58,589 bases of DNA, from contig JAANMP010000028.1 in the NCBI GenBank assembly GCA_011250595.1, forward strand, positions 1 through 58,589, read 5' to 3'. Shown here piece by piece: positions 42,225-50,171 of this stretch. The DNA comes from Bacillus sp. MM2020_1 (lineage in GTDB: Bacteria > Bacillota > Bacilli > Bacillales > Cytobacillaceae). The translations under genes and the position numbers were made by a program. The notes beneath the pieces are model-generated. The model made no database searches. It was given only the letters and a program-made list of their open reading frames with translations, and was not told the origin of the DNA. Each line of letters begins with the position of its first letter. Positions within the stretch are counted from its first letter, which is position 1.

Positions 42225-43262
42225 TTACTTTTTACCTAATAAGGTTAGCAGCTCCTTTTCTCTTTCTGTCCTCATCCCAGATTTCCAATCATAATCAGTC
42301 AGATGGCGTGTCTGTTCCCATTCATGGATATCAGTTAGGCTTTCCTTTAGCGGTCTAAATGACAATCCACTATTGATCGCTTTATCAATATTGATCGAGA
42401 AAGCCCCTTTCCAAGGCTCTTTCGTTTCTTGGGATAGGGGATAATTCTCTGGAACCCAGAGAGGCATTTCCGTCCATGGGGCCACTTGTTTATCTAATAG
42501 GAATTTCTCATCTGCCCAAACCACTTCTGCATTTGAACCAGTCACATCGATACATGAATCAACAAACTCTTTTATCGTAAGCGGGTAATTAGGACCCGTA
42601 GTATTGAAGGTTCCTATGGTATCCTTTTCCTCCATATCAAGGATCCAATTCGCAAGGTCTTTATTGTCAATAACCTGGACACGACGATTTGGGTTTCCTG
42701 GGGCTAACACCTTACCGCCTTTTGCGATTCTATGGATCCAATAGGGAACACGATCGGTATAATCATTCGGACCGATTAACTGACCTGCACGCACGTTTAA
42801 CACTCGTCCAGGCATATTTTTTTCTGCAATCTGCTCACATAGCGCTTTAAAATGTCCGTAATATTCATATACAGGGCCGTCCGAATCCATTGAGAGTTTA
42901 TTGGCTTCCTCGATTGACATTTCTAGGACAGGGTAGTTTTCATCCAAATTTTCTTGAACCCAGTCTTGGTACACAGAAATACTTGAGATAAATGTATAAT
43001 GTTTTACTCGATCCTTCAATAAGTTGGTTGTATTCTGAACCGTATAGGGTATAAATCCACTCGTATCCAAAACCGCATCCCACTCACGGTTTTGAAGCGC
43101 TTTCAAATTACCGAACCGATTTCCAGTGAGGATTTCAACGTCCTTTATCCCAGGATTTTGAATTCCCCGATTAAAAATAGTCACTTCATGATTTCGCTTC
43201 AAAGCCTCTTCCACAAATGTTCTCCCTAAAAAGCGGCTTCCACCTAAAACAAGAATCTTCAA
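42225..43262 (-). CDS. NAD(P)-dependent epimerase/dehydratase-family protein
   Basis: A 345-residue extended or atypical SDR protein. The cofactor motif is GGSRFLG (7-13), a variant of GxxGxxG. The candidate catalytic YxxxK is in YYGHFK, and RAGQLIGPNDYTDRVPYW follows. It resembles the isoflavone-reductase-like and mRNA-binding-like SDR groups more than true sugar epimerases. The substrate is unknown. GGGGGA lies upstream of ATG 43262. It sits as an extra gene between the ABC-F gene and yneN. Confidence 0.75.
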   Translation of the reverse strand: MKILVLGGSRFLGRTFVEEALKRNHEVTIFNRGIQNPGIKDVEILTGNRFGNLKALQNREWDAVLDTSGFIPYTVQNTTNLLKDRVKHYTFISSISVYQDWVQENLDENYPVLEMSIEEANKLSMDSDGPVYEYYGHFKALCEQIAEKNMPGRVLNVRAGQLIGPNDYTDRVPYWIHRIAKGGKVLAPGNPNRRVQVIDNKDLANWILDMEEKDTIGTFNTTGPNYPLTIKEFVDSCIDVTGSNAEVVWADEKFLLDKQVAPWTEMPLWVPENYPLSQETKEPWKGAFSINIDKAINSGLSFRPLKESLTDIHEWEQTRHLTDYDWKSGMRTEREKELLTLLGKK

Positions 43263-43440
43263 AAGAATCCCCCTCCAGTCTTGCTTTTATTTTAACAAAT
43301 TTTCTAACAATTGAGTTAAAACATCTTTAAAAATAATAATTCTTTAAATTGTCACAGTTTCGGCATATCCAAGTTTTGTTTCACCTAGGATTATAGTGTA
43401 AAATCGATGTAGCATAGTATGAGTAAAGGAGGATTCGGGG

Positions 43441-43977
43441 ATGATTAAAAAAGTCATTGCTGCAGTAGTATTAGTTACCTTACTTACAGTAGCGATTGTT
43501 CAGGCAATGGATAAAAAAACAGAAACTCCCGAAACTACAAGTCAAACAACCGCCAGTCAAGATGGTCTCGCTATTGGAGCAAAGGCACCTGATTTTGAAC
43601 TCAAGACACTAACAGGCGAGAAAATAAAGCTATCTAATTTAAAAGGAAAAAAAGTAATGCTTAACTTTTGGGCAACTTGGTGCCCGCCTTGTAAAGCAGA
43701 AATGCCTGCTATGGAGCAATTTTCCAAACAGATGGATAAGGATATCGTTATTTTAGCGGTGAACATTGATCCACAATTAGATGTCCAAGGGTTTGTTGAT
43801 GAAAATAAAATTACTTTTCCAATCCCTCTAGATGTCGATGATAAAGTGAATGAAACCTATCAAGTACTTTCCATTCCGACCACATATTTTATTGATAGTA
43901 AAGGGATTATCCAGAATAAATATATCGGTGGAATGAAACTTGAAGATATGAAGGATTACACAAAAAAACTTAAGTAA
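43441..43977 (+). CDS. yneN: YneN, ResA/TlpA-like thiol-disulfide oxidoreductase
   Basis: A 178-residue membrane-anchored thioredoxin-fold protein. An N-terminal signal anchor covers about residues 4-21, then a Thr/Ser-rich linker, then the TlpA domain from about 45. The active site WCPPC has Cys81 and Cys84, and the cis-Pro is in SIPTTYFID. It probably reduces disulfides outside the membrane. ATG 43441 follows AAAGGAGG. The gene follows aconitase in B. subtilis too, although here two extra genes come between. Confidence 0.85.
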   Translation: MIKKVIAAVVLVTLLTVAIVQAMDKKTETPETTSQTTASQDGLAIGAKAPDFELKTLTGEKIKLSNLKGKKVMLNFWATWCPPCKAEMPAMEQFSKQMDKDIVILAVNIDPQLDVQGFVDENKITFPIPLDVDDKVNETYQVLSIPTTYFIDSKGIIQNKYIGGMKLEDMKDYTKKLK

Positions 43978-43980
43978 CCT

Positions 43981-44010
43981 AAGACATTGGATTACTCCAG
44001 TGTCTTTTTC
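43981..44010 (+). terminator. Terminator of yneN
   Basis: AAGACATTGGA and TCCAGTGTCTT form a stem around TTAC, followed by TTTC. Confidence 0.75.
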
Positions 44011-44178
44011 TATGGAAAAGGGGCGGAGCGCCACATAAGCGAGTCAAATTAACCAGTATTATGTTGGGGTACTACTCATATTAAATTTATTTCCATGCAC
44101 GGGTTGTAAGTTGAGACTCATGTAAGTTTTTATTAAAGAAAATAAAAGAATGCGCTTTTCTTTAAAATTTTCAAAAAG

Positions 44179-44193
44179 TTGTAATAATTGCAA
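44179..44193 (+). promoter_or_regulatory. Candidate Fur-family operator (Zur- or PerR-like)
   Basis: TTGTAAT-A-ATTGCAA is a near-perfect 7-1-7 dyad. It matches the Zur consensus TCGTAAT-N-ATTACGA and the PerR consensus TTATAAT-N-ATTATAA at 11 of 14 positions each, and the Fur box at only 9. It lies about 50 bases before the FbpB-like gene. Confidence 0.4.
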
Positions 44194-44245
44194 CCGTTTC
44201 CGGGCATAATAACTGTTAGAATAGTAAATAAGGACGGTGATACCA

Positions 44246-44377
44246 TTGAGAAAACCTAGAAAACGCTCGTTTGCAGAGCTTGTATCTGAAAATAAATCAC
44301 AACTTTTAAAAGATCGTGCTGCAATTGAAAAAATTGAACAGCGCTTAGAAGAAAAACGTCTTGGCAAAGCTGAATAA
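44246..44377 (+). CDS. FbpB-like small basic protein
   Basis: A 43-residue highly basic protein reading MRKPRKRSFAELVSENK, then QLLKDRAAIEKIEQRLEEK. It matches the Fur-regulated basic protein B family. In B. subtilis FbpB works with the small RNA FsrA in iron sparing. The start is TTG 44246 behind GGACGGTGA. A Zur- or PerR-like dyad lies upstream, but I see no classical Fur box, so iron control is not shown here. It is not part of the B. subtilis yneN-sspN arrangement and is an insertion. Confidence 0.75.
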   Translation: MRKPRKRSFAELVSENKSQLLKDRAAIEKIEQRLEEKRLGKAE

Positions 44378-44443
44378 CTAAAAAAGTTTACCAATTATGT
44401 TTTCCTTCCAAATGGACAAAATGTACATAAGGAGGGATCAGAC

Positions 44444-44587
44444 ATGGGTAATCCGAAAAAAGATAGCAAACATTTTGTACCTAGCCATACTGGCACACAA
44501 CCACGAGGATTTAATGGGAATAAGGGTAAAAAAATGAATGATACATCAGGCCAGCATGCTCAAGTAATTCAAACAAAAGGTGAATAG
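44444..44587 (+). CDS. sspN: SspN, small acid-soluble spore protein N
   Basis: A 47-residue protein beginning [20 protein letters not shown] and ending [13 protein letters not shown], nearly identical to B. subtilis SspN in those parts. ATG 44444 follows AAGGAGGG. It is a minor core spore protein expected under sigma-G. In B. subtilis it is followed by tlp, as here, but a terminator lies between. Confidence 0.94.
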   Translation: MGNPKKDSKHFVPSHTGTQPRGFNGNKGKKMNDTSGQHAQVIQTKGE

Positions 44588-44599
44588 GTATAGATTATA

Positions 44600-44637
44600 A
44601 GACTCAATAGGCAGAAGCCTGTGGGTCTTTTTTGTTT
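44600..44637 (+). terminator. Terminator of sspN
   Basis: GACTCAATAGGC and GCCTGTGGGTC pair around AGAA, followed by six T. Confidence 0.8.
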
Positions 44638-44715
44638 CTATAAAATTTTCTTTGTTTATTTTTTCTACTCAGTAACAAACTATATCTGTACCAAAAAGAC
44701 CAAGGAGGAATTACA

Positions 44716-44937
44716 ATGCCATATAACAACAAACCAAATCCGGATGATCGTAGTGATAATGTCGAGAAGCTCCAAGCGATGATTCAAAATACTGAAAATA
44801 ATATTGAAGCAGCTGAGGAATCTTTGGCATTAACGGATAGTGACACCCAACGCCAACAAATTGAAGCAAAGAATGAACGCCGCCGTGAAAGCATCGACTC
44901 CTTCCGTTCAGAAATTAAGGATGAGGCACACGACTAA
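44716..44937 (+). CDS. tlp: Tlp, small acid-soluble spore protein (thioredoxin-like name)
   Basis: A 73-residue hydrophilic helical protein: [19 protein letters not shown], then [12 protein letters not shown], ending [10 protein letters not shown]. It matches Tlp of B. subtilis. Despite its name it has no CxxC and is a forespore SASP. ATG 44716 follows AAGGAGG. Position after sspN agrees with B. subtilis. Confidence 0.93.
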   Translation: MPYNNKPNPDDRSDNVEKLQAMIQNTENNIEAAEESLALTDSDTQRQQIEAKNERRRESIDSFRSEIKDEAHD

Positions 44938-44954
44938 GAAAGTTAATAAAGTGG

Positions 44955-44987
44955 AAGACCTGTTCATTGTGGACAGGTCTTTTGTTT
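44955..44987 (+). terminator. Terminator of tlp
   Basis: AAGACCTGT and ACAGGTCTT pair, followed by TTGTTT. Confidence 0.78.
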
Positions 44988-45038
44988 AGGTATGGAGTCA
45001 CTGTTATGGTAAGATAGAAAGGAAATTTTGAAGAAGAA

Positions 45039-47378
45039 GTGATAACCTTGAGACAACTCGTAAATGATCAGCTCACAATAAATGAAGAAAAATTAAAGCA
45101 ATGGGAAATTGAATTAAACAACAACGGATATATCGCAAATGAGAGTGCATTGATTTCCACGTTAACGAAGGAATCAAACCCGGTTACTTTATCTAAACTG
45201 TTGTCACTTGCCGCTTTGTCACGGATTGGTCGAAATAAACAGGATAAACTGGCTGAAATATGGCTTGAAAGAGCGCTTAATCTTTACCCCGATAATCAAT
45301 CAGCAAAGGAATATATGCTCCAATCTGATTGGAAGAAGTTTGAAGATTCACTTTCACCGCTTACCTTTCCTGCAATAAGGGAAACGGATAATCGAACCGC
45401 TAAGAAGAAAACTGCGGAACAATACATAGAAGTGTGTCAAACCTTTTTAGTCCAAGCCGATGAGATTCAAAATAAGTTAGAAGCTAAAAGAGACCTGTCC
45501 TCGAAAATAATAAATCAGGCTTTATATCTAAAATACAATCTTCTCTCTGAGCTGTTGGCATCGGCGATAGAAGAAACCAGTAATTTGTATAAGGCGGCTG
45601 AGGAGTACGACCAATCCATTACTGGTGTTTTCCATACTTCCACCTATTATGATGATTTAAAGTTACATTTAGCGAATCTGGAGGAAATCAAAGAGAATTG
45701 GCATAATCAATTTCTTGAAGAACAATCCCAAAGCCTCCCAACTCGAATAAATGCACTAGATCAACTTAATGAAATGATTGGGATGGGTTATGTTAAAAAT
45801 CGGGTCAATGATTTTTATCGTTTTCTAAAGTACCAAAAACAGCGAAAAGAACTTGGCTTTCAAATGAAGGATGATCTGAGCTTGAATATGATTTTAACAG
45901 GAAATCCGGGTACTGGAAAAACAACACTGGCCCGGTTACTTGCGAAAATATATCATGAATTAGGTGTCTTGCCTCGTGAGGAAGTGATTGAAACAGACCG
46001 ATCACAGCTTGTAGGTGCGTTTGTCGGCCAAACAGAAGAAAACGTCCGAGCCATTGTCGAACGGTCCATTGGCGGGGTGTTATTTATTGATGAGGCCTAT
46101 AGTCTGAAACGCGAGGGGCAAACTGGCAATGATTATGGTCAAGCAGCCATTGATACACTCGTTTCGCTGATGACTGGACATGAATATGGTGGGAAATTCG
46201 CCGTGATTATGGCAGGCTATCCCGAGGAAATGCGCTCCTTTCTGGATGCAAATCCAGGTTTACGAAGTCGTTTTCCACAGTCGAATCTCATTCATTTGCC
46301 AAATTATTCAAATGAAGAGTTAATAAAGATTGCTGAACAAGTCGCTTCTGATAATGATTATTTCCTCAGTGAGGATGCTAAGACCGAAATCAATCATCGG
46401 TTAGACCGCGAACGAGTCGATGATACTTTTGGAAACGCAAGGACTGTTCACAATATCGTTATTGATGCAATCTTTAAGAAGGGGTCTGTCAAAGAAGTAA
46501 ATAAAGATAACATTCTCGATTTTATTGTTTTGAATAAAGAAGACTTTCTTTTAGATAAAGAGGAAAGTTCTGAGTCGCCATATGATAAATTGGGCCGGCT
46601 TATTGGTTTAGAAGCCTTAAAGGTGGAAATGAGATCACTTATCTCGTTTGTAAAAATGCAGCAATACCGGTTGAAAAACGGGCTGCCGCCTGTACCCATT
46701 CAGCTTCATGCGGTATTCACTGGAAACCCCGGTACAGGAAAAACAACCGTTGCTAAAGTTTATGCGGAGCTTTTAAAGGACTGCGGCATCTTAAAAAGAG
46801 GCCATCTAATCGTGGCCAGTCGGGCCGATTTTGTAGCGGGATATGTGGGGCAAACTGCATCAAAAACAAAGAAGAAAATTAAGGAAGCACTCGGAGGCGT
46901 CTTATTTATTGACGAGGCCTATTCCCTTTTTAGTTCCACTACAGGTGATTTTGGTAAAGAGGTTATTGATACTATTGTTGATGAAATGACCAAGCATAAT
47001 GAAAATTTAGTCGTTGTCTTGGCTGGATACCCACATGAAATGGACTTGCTCCTTGAAAGTAATCCAGGTCTACGTTCACGATTTAAAAAATTCTTTTTAT
47101 TTCCTGACTATACCCCGGAAGAACTGCTGGAAATCATGGTCGTTTATGCCGAAAGTTTTCAATATCAATTAACAGAGGAAGCTAAGGCGCTGTTACTTCA
47201 AAATATGAATGAGGAATCCTATAAAGGGAACGGTCGTTTCGCCACAAACCTGGTCGATGAAATGATCCAAGCGCAAGCCTCAAGACTAATGAATTCAGAA
47301 GAAGATGAACATCTGTTTGAAAAATCCCTGCTGCTTGAAGTAGAGGATGTCCTAATGGCAATTAGTAAAAACGTATAA
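45039..47378 (+). CDS. Double-AAA ATPase, SpoVK/CbbX-like
   Basis: A 779-residue cytosolic protein. The first 240 residues are helical and may contain TPR-like repeats. Two AAA domains of the CbxX/CfxQ type follow. Domain 1 has Walker A GNPGTGKTT from residue 288 and Walker B GGVLFIDEAYSL. Domain 2 has the same from residue 562 and GGVLFIDEAYSLF. Both carry pore-loop and arginine-finger segments (NPGLRSRFPQ and NPGLRSRFKK). SpoVK of B. subtilis has one such domain in about 320 residues. The start may be GTG 45039 or TTG 45048. It lies between tlp and yneP, so a spore role is a fair guess. Confidence 0.8.
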   Translation: MITLRQLVNDQLTINEEKLKQWEIELNNNGYIANESALISTLTKESNPVTLSKLLSLAALSRIGRNKQDKLAEIWLERALNLYPDNQSAKEYMLQSDWKKFEDSLSPLTFPAIRETDNRTAKKKTAEQYIEVCQTFLVQADEIQNKLEAKRDLSSKIINQALYLKYNLLSELLASAIEETSNLYKAAEEYDQSITGVFHTSTYYDDLKLHLANLEEIKENWHNQFLEEQSQSLPTRINALDQLNEMIGMGYVKNRVNDFYRFLKYQKQRKELGFQMKDDLSLNMILTGNPGTGKTTLARLLAKIYHELGVLPREEVIETDRSQLVGAFVGQTEENVRAIVERSIGGVLFIDEAYSLKREGQTGNDYGQAAIDTLVSLMTGHEYGGKFAVIMAGYPEEMRSFLDANPGLRSRFPQSNLIHLPNYSNEELIKIAEQVASDNDYFLSEDAKTEINHRLDRERVDDTFGNARTVHNIVIDAIFKKGSVKEVNKDNILDFIVLNKEDFLLDKEESSESPYDKLGRLIGLEALKVEMRSLISFVKMQQYRLKNGLPPVPIQLHAVFTGNPGTGKTTVAKVYAELLKDCGILKRGHLIVASRADFVAGYVGQTASKTKKKIKEALGGVLFIDEAYSLFSSTTGDFGKEVIDTIVDEMTKHNENLVVVLAGYPHEMDLLLESNPGLRSRFKKFFLFPDYTPEELLEIMVVYAESFQYQLTEEAKALLLQNMNEESYKGNGRFATNLVDEMIQAQASRLMNSEEDEHLFEKSLLLEVEDVLMAISKNV

Positions 47379-47405
47379 TACTATCGATGAAAAGGTTGTG
47401 ACCAG

Positions 47406-47834
47406 GTGGAAAATTTATTTACTTCGACTAGAGAAATTCAGCTCTATTATGCTGATACAGATATGATGGGTGTTATCTATCATGCAAATTATTTAAAGTT
47501 TTTTGAACTCGGAAGAACAGGATTAATTGAAGACCTTGGATACAATTATCTGTCTATGGAGGAGGCAGGTTTCTATTCACCTGTCTATGATATTCAAATT
47601 ACTTATAAAAAACCTCTTCGGTATGGTGATAAGGGTTTTGTAAAAACGTGGGTAGAATTAAATGATGGCATCAAATCAGTTTATGGTTATACGATTACCA
47701 ATGGGGACGATGAAATCTGTGCCGAGGGGAAATCAACTCATATTATCGTCAAGAAAGAAAATTTTAGACCCACTTCATTCAAAAAGGCCTTTCCTGAGTG
47801 GTATTTAAAATATGAAGAAATTAAGAAGAAATAA
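47406..47834 (+). CDS. yneP: YneP, hotdog-fold acyl-CoA thioesterase
   Basis: A 142-residue 4HBT/YbgC-type enzyme. It has the family's active-site run YYADTDMMGVIYHANYLKFFELGR near the N-terminus, with the catalytic Asp in ADTD. It hydrolyses acyl-CoA thioesters; the substrate is unknown. The start is GTG 47406 after AAAAGGTTGTG. It lies 27 bases after the AAA gene and 34 bases before yneQ, probably in one unit. Confidence 0.88.
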   Translation: MENLFTSTREIQLYYADTDMMGVIYHANYLKFFELGRTGLIEDLGYNYLSMEEAGFYSPVYDIQITYKKPLRYGDKGFVKTWVELNDGIKSVYGYTITNGDDEICAEGKSTHIIVKKENFRPTSFKKAFPEWYLKYEEIKKK

Positions 47835-47868
47835 CAAACTGGCTGACATGTAAATTGAGGTGATAAGA

Positions 47869-48186
47869 TTGGCTTTTGGAATAAAAAGACAGGAAGTCAT
47901 CAAGTGGAAAAGAAATATTGATCATGGCGAAATAGCCTTTTTAACCCATTATTGGCTTGATGACCGATTTCCCGGGTGTAAGACAGTTACTAAGGTTGGC
48001 TGCAATGATCTTGAAAAATTAGCTGCTTGGGGAAAGAAACATGGTCTAAAAAAAGAATGGATTCATCATAGGGTCGATGGCTATTCCCATTTTGATTTAA
48101 TTGGGGAAAGGCAAAAGGAAATATTGCTAAAAGAAGGCTTAGTTGAACACATATGGATAGATAAAAAAGGCTCACTTGAAGAATAA
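47869..48186 (+). CDS. yneQ: YneQ, uncharacterised conserved protein
   Basis: A 105-residue protein matching the small YneQ family of Bacillus, with THYWLDDRFPGCKTVTKVGC and HHRVDGYSHFDLIGERQ. The start is TTG 47869, with AGGTGAT five bases upstream; a GTG at 47860 lies inside that site. The function is unknown. Conserved His, Asp and Cys hint at metal binding but this is a guess. Its last codons lie in the hairpin of a terminator for the convergent gene. Confidence 0.82.
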   Translation: MAFGIKRQEVIKWKRNIDHGEIAFLTHYWLDDRFPGCKTVTKVGCNDLEKLAAWGKKHGLKKEWIHHRVDGYSHFDLIGERQKEILLKEGLVEHIWIDKKGSLEE

Positions 48187-48204
48187 CTATCTTTCAAGTG
48201 AGCC
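48163..48204. terminator. Bidirectional terminator overlapping the end of yneQ
   Basis: GGCTCACTTGAA (48169-48180) and TTCAAGTGAGCC (48193-48204) form a 12-bp stem. On the minus strand TTTTTTATC follows. It mainly serves the convergent CPBP gene. Confidence 0.85.
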
Positions 48205-48235
48205 TTCAGTTTACTTCTAAGGCCATTAATTAATA

Positions 48236-49027
48236 TTAAATGGGGATCACCATCCAGCCGAAAATTAATAAAAGTGTAGTTACTGAGAAATGAACGACTA
48301 CCGATGGGAAGATACTTTTAAATTTAATGGTAAGAAATCCAAGAAATATCCCTAGTAACATATAAGAAATAAATATAATCAGTGAAAATCCAAACATGGT
48401 CGTGTGTAAACCAAAGGCAATACTTGTTACGACCATACCTAATGGGTGATTCGTGATCGTTATCAGCTTCGGAAGAAATATCCCCCGCCACAAAACCTCT
48501 TCAAGCAATGCATTGATGCATGAGAACAATAAAATGAAAAGGACAGCAGACAAGCGCACATCTTCAATTTTTACAAATAGTGCCCCAATAATGGATAGGA
48601 TTGAAAGTAGGCAAAGGATCAGAAAAAATTTACTCAGGGAAAATGCAATGTTAATAGGGAGTTGTATTTTCCCTGTTAGAATAGGTTTTTGAAAATAAGG
48701 GGTGATTTCTTGTTTAAATTTCTTAATAACATAGCTAATCAAAAGAATTGGAATGAGTAATAACATTTGACTATACATAACTAGTGAATAGTGAGGGAAA
48801 TGAAAGCTTTCCATAAAGGTATCCATATAAACGAGCAAAAGATTACCAAGAAAAAAAGAAATTACCATCCAGGCAAATGAGCGCATCCCTTCTTTAAAAA
48901 AGGCGACTAATAACAATAAAGCTATCAGTAGAACAAAAAAAGGAGAATAAAAACCTCTTGTAAAAAAATAGGACATGAAGATAAATAACACACATAGCAA
49001 GATCCCTTTTTGGTTGTTACTGTTCAT
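48236..49027 (-). CDS. CPBP-family intramembrane protease
   Basis: A 263-residue membrane protein with about eight hydrophobic segments. The active-site motif 1, EEVLWRGIFLP, has the paired Glu and Arg. Motif 2, FGLHTTMFG, supplies a His. A later His, VVVHFSV, may be the third ligand. The family includes Rce1-like proteases and bacteriocin-immunity (Abi) proteins; the target is unknown. The start is ATG 49027, with GGAG about ten bases upstream. It occupies the place held by yneR in B. subtilis. Confidence 0.83.
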   Translation of the reverse strand: MNSNNQKGILLCVLFIFMSYFFTRGFYSPFFVLLIALLLLVAFFKEGMRSFAWMVISFFLGNLLLVYMDTFMESFHFPHYSLVMYSQMLLLIPILLISYVIKKFKQEITPYFQKPILTGKIQLPINIAFSLSKFFLILCLLSILSIIGALFVKIEDVRLSAVLFILLFSCINALLEEVLWRGIFLPKLITITNHPLGMVVTSIAFGLHTTMFGFSLIIFISYMLLGIFLGFLTIKFKSIFPSVVVHFSVTTLLLIFGWMVIPI

Positions 49028-49063
49028 CCTCTGATCTCCAATCAAATTTCGTATAATGAGTAA

Positions 49064-49096
49064 GAAAATGGGAACCGAATATCGGTTCCCATTTTC
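49064..49096 (-). terminator. Perfect 15-bp hairpin downstream of plsY
   Basis: GAAAATGGGAACCGA and TCGGTTCCCATTTTC flank a three-base loop. T-rich flanks exist on both strands. It could end plsY transcripts that read through the repeat, and it lies 37 bases upstream of the CPBP gene. Confidence 0.6.
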
Positions 49097-49112
49097 AAAA
49101 CGCCGCTATACC

Positions 49113-49283
49113 GGGCGCTTCCGCTTTTCTTTGTCCAGCTCCAGCGCCCTAGCGGCTAGTGTCCTTCGCTCTCCGCCCTACGATAAGTCAACATCGAATC
49201 ACCTCCGGCTCTTCGTGTTTCCTTTATCTCAGTTGGAGCGCTCCAGGACATACGCCGCTGAACAGGGCGCTTCCGCTTTTCTT
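49113..49283. repeat. GC-rich repeat with 19-bp direct repeats
   Basis: GGGCGCTTCCGCTTTTCTT occurs at 49113-49131 and again at 49265-49283. Between them are CCAGCTCCAGCGCCC, TCCTTCGCTCTCCGCC and GTTGGAGCGCTCCAGG. It is unlike the element at 31817. The second direct repeat overlaps the plsY stop by two bases. Such GCGCTTCCGC elements are scattered in Bacillaceae genomes. Confidence 0.75.
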
Positions 49284-49881
49284 ATAACCATTTTATTTTA
49301 GGCTCTGTTTTATTAATTATTCGTTTCACGTTTGCACGGTGCCGGTAAATTACGAACGAGGCAAGCAGGAAGACCACTATTAACAATGGGATGTCCCACT
49401 CCTGAATAAAACCTGATATTAAAGCAAACAGAAAAGCAGTTATTCCAGCAATCATAGATGATAAAGAGACATATTTGGTTATGTAAAGACTAATAAAAAA
49501 TACTATTAATACTGTAAAAAAAAGAAGTGGATCACAAAGTAATAAAACACCCCCTGAAGTGGCAACTGCTTTTCCGCCACGGAAACCAGCAAAGATTGGA
49601 TAGGTATGACCAACAACCGCAAAAACACCTGCTAAAAGCGGATTTATCTCTACATTAAACAGGAGGGGCAAGGATGCTGCTAACGTCCCTTTCAATATAT
49701 CTGCAAGAGTTACCACCATACCTGCTTTGACACCAAGTGTACGAAACGTATTCGTACCCCCTAAATTTCCACTCCCATGTTGACGAATATCTGTTTTATA
49801 AAAAACCTTTCCGATAATTAAACCAGATGGAATCGAGCCAAGTAAATAAGCAAGAATTAGGACTAAAATAATTTGAACCAT
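49282..49881 (-). CDS. plsY: PlsY, glycerol-3-phosphate acyltransferase
   Basis: An integral membrane enzyme of 199 residues that uses acyl-phosphate to make lysophosphatidate, the first step of phospholipid synthesis. It has the three PlsY motifs: GSIPSG and [12 protein letters not shown], then [20 protein letters not shown], and a C-terminal YRHRANVKR. About five membrane segments. Known as YneS in B. subtilis, it is transcribed away from parE here as there. The stop touches a GC-rich repeat. Confidence 0.95.
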   Translation of the reverse strand: MVQIILVLILAYLLGSIPSGLIIGKVFYKTDIRQHGSGNLGGTNTFRTLGVKAGMVVTLADILKGTLAASLPLLFNVEINPLLAGVFAVVGHTYPIFAGFRGGKAVATSGGVLLLCDPLLFFTVLIVFFISLYITKYVSLSSMIAGITAFLFALISGFIQEWDIPLLIVVFLLASFVIYRHRANVKRIINKTEPKIKWL

Positions 49882-50171
49882 GAATAAATTCTCCTTCTAC
49901 GTAAAGATCCAGTTCTTCTATTTTACCATGTATTATAGAAAAAACACCACGCTTTTCCGTTTCTGTCCAAAGTAAGGACAATTAGAGTCAATATTATTAC
50001 GAAAATAAGGAGAATTTTCAAACCCTTTGTTTATCGATTGAAAGCAATGAATGGAGTTAATATAATTTAGATATAATCATATAAAACACATGAAAACCGA
50101 CCGACGAAACGAGTGAAAAGGTCGGTTTTCATGTATCAAATAATCTTTAATGACAATTGAGGTGAAAACCA

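Noticed and set aside
43321..43440. Riboswitch before yneN
   Set aside because: The leader is short and AT-rich with no conserved aptamer pattern.
49056..49301. An 81-codon rightward frame next to plsY
   Set aside because: It consists of the hairpin and the 49113-49283 repeat, and lacks a ribosome-binding site.
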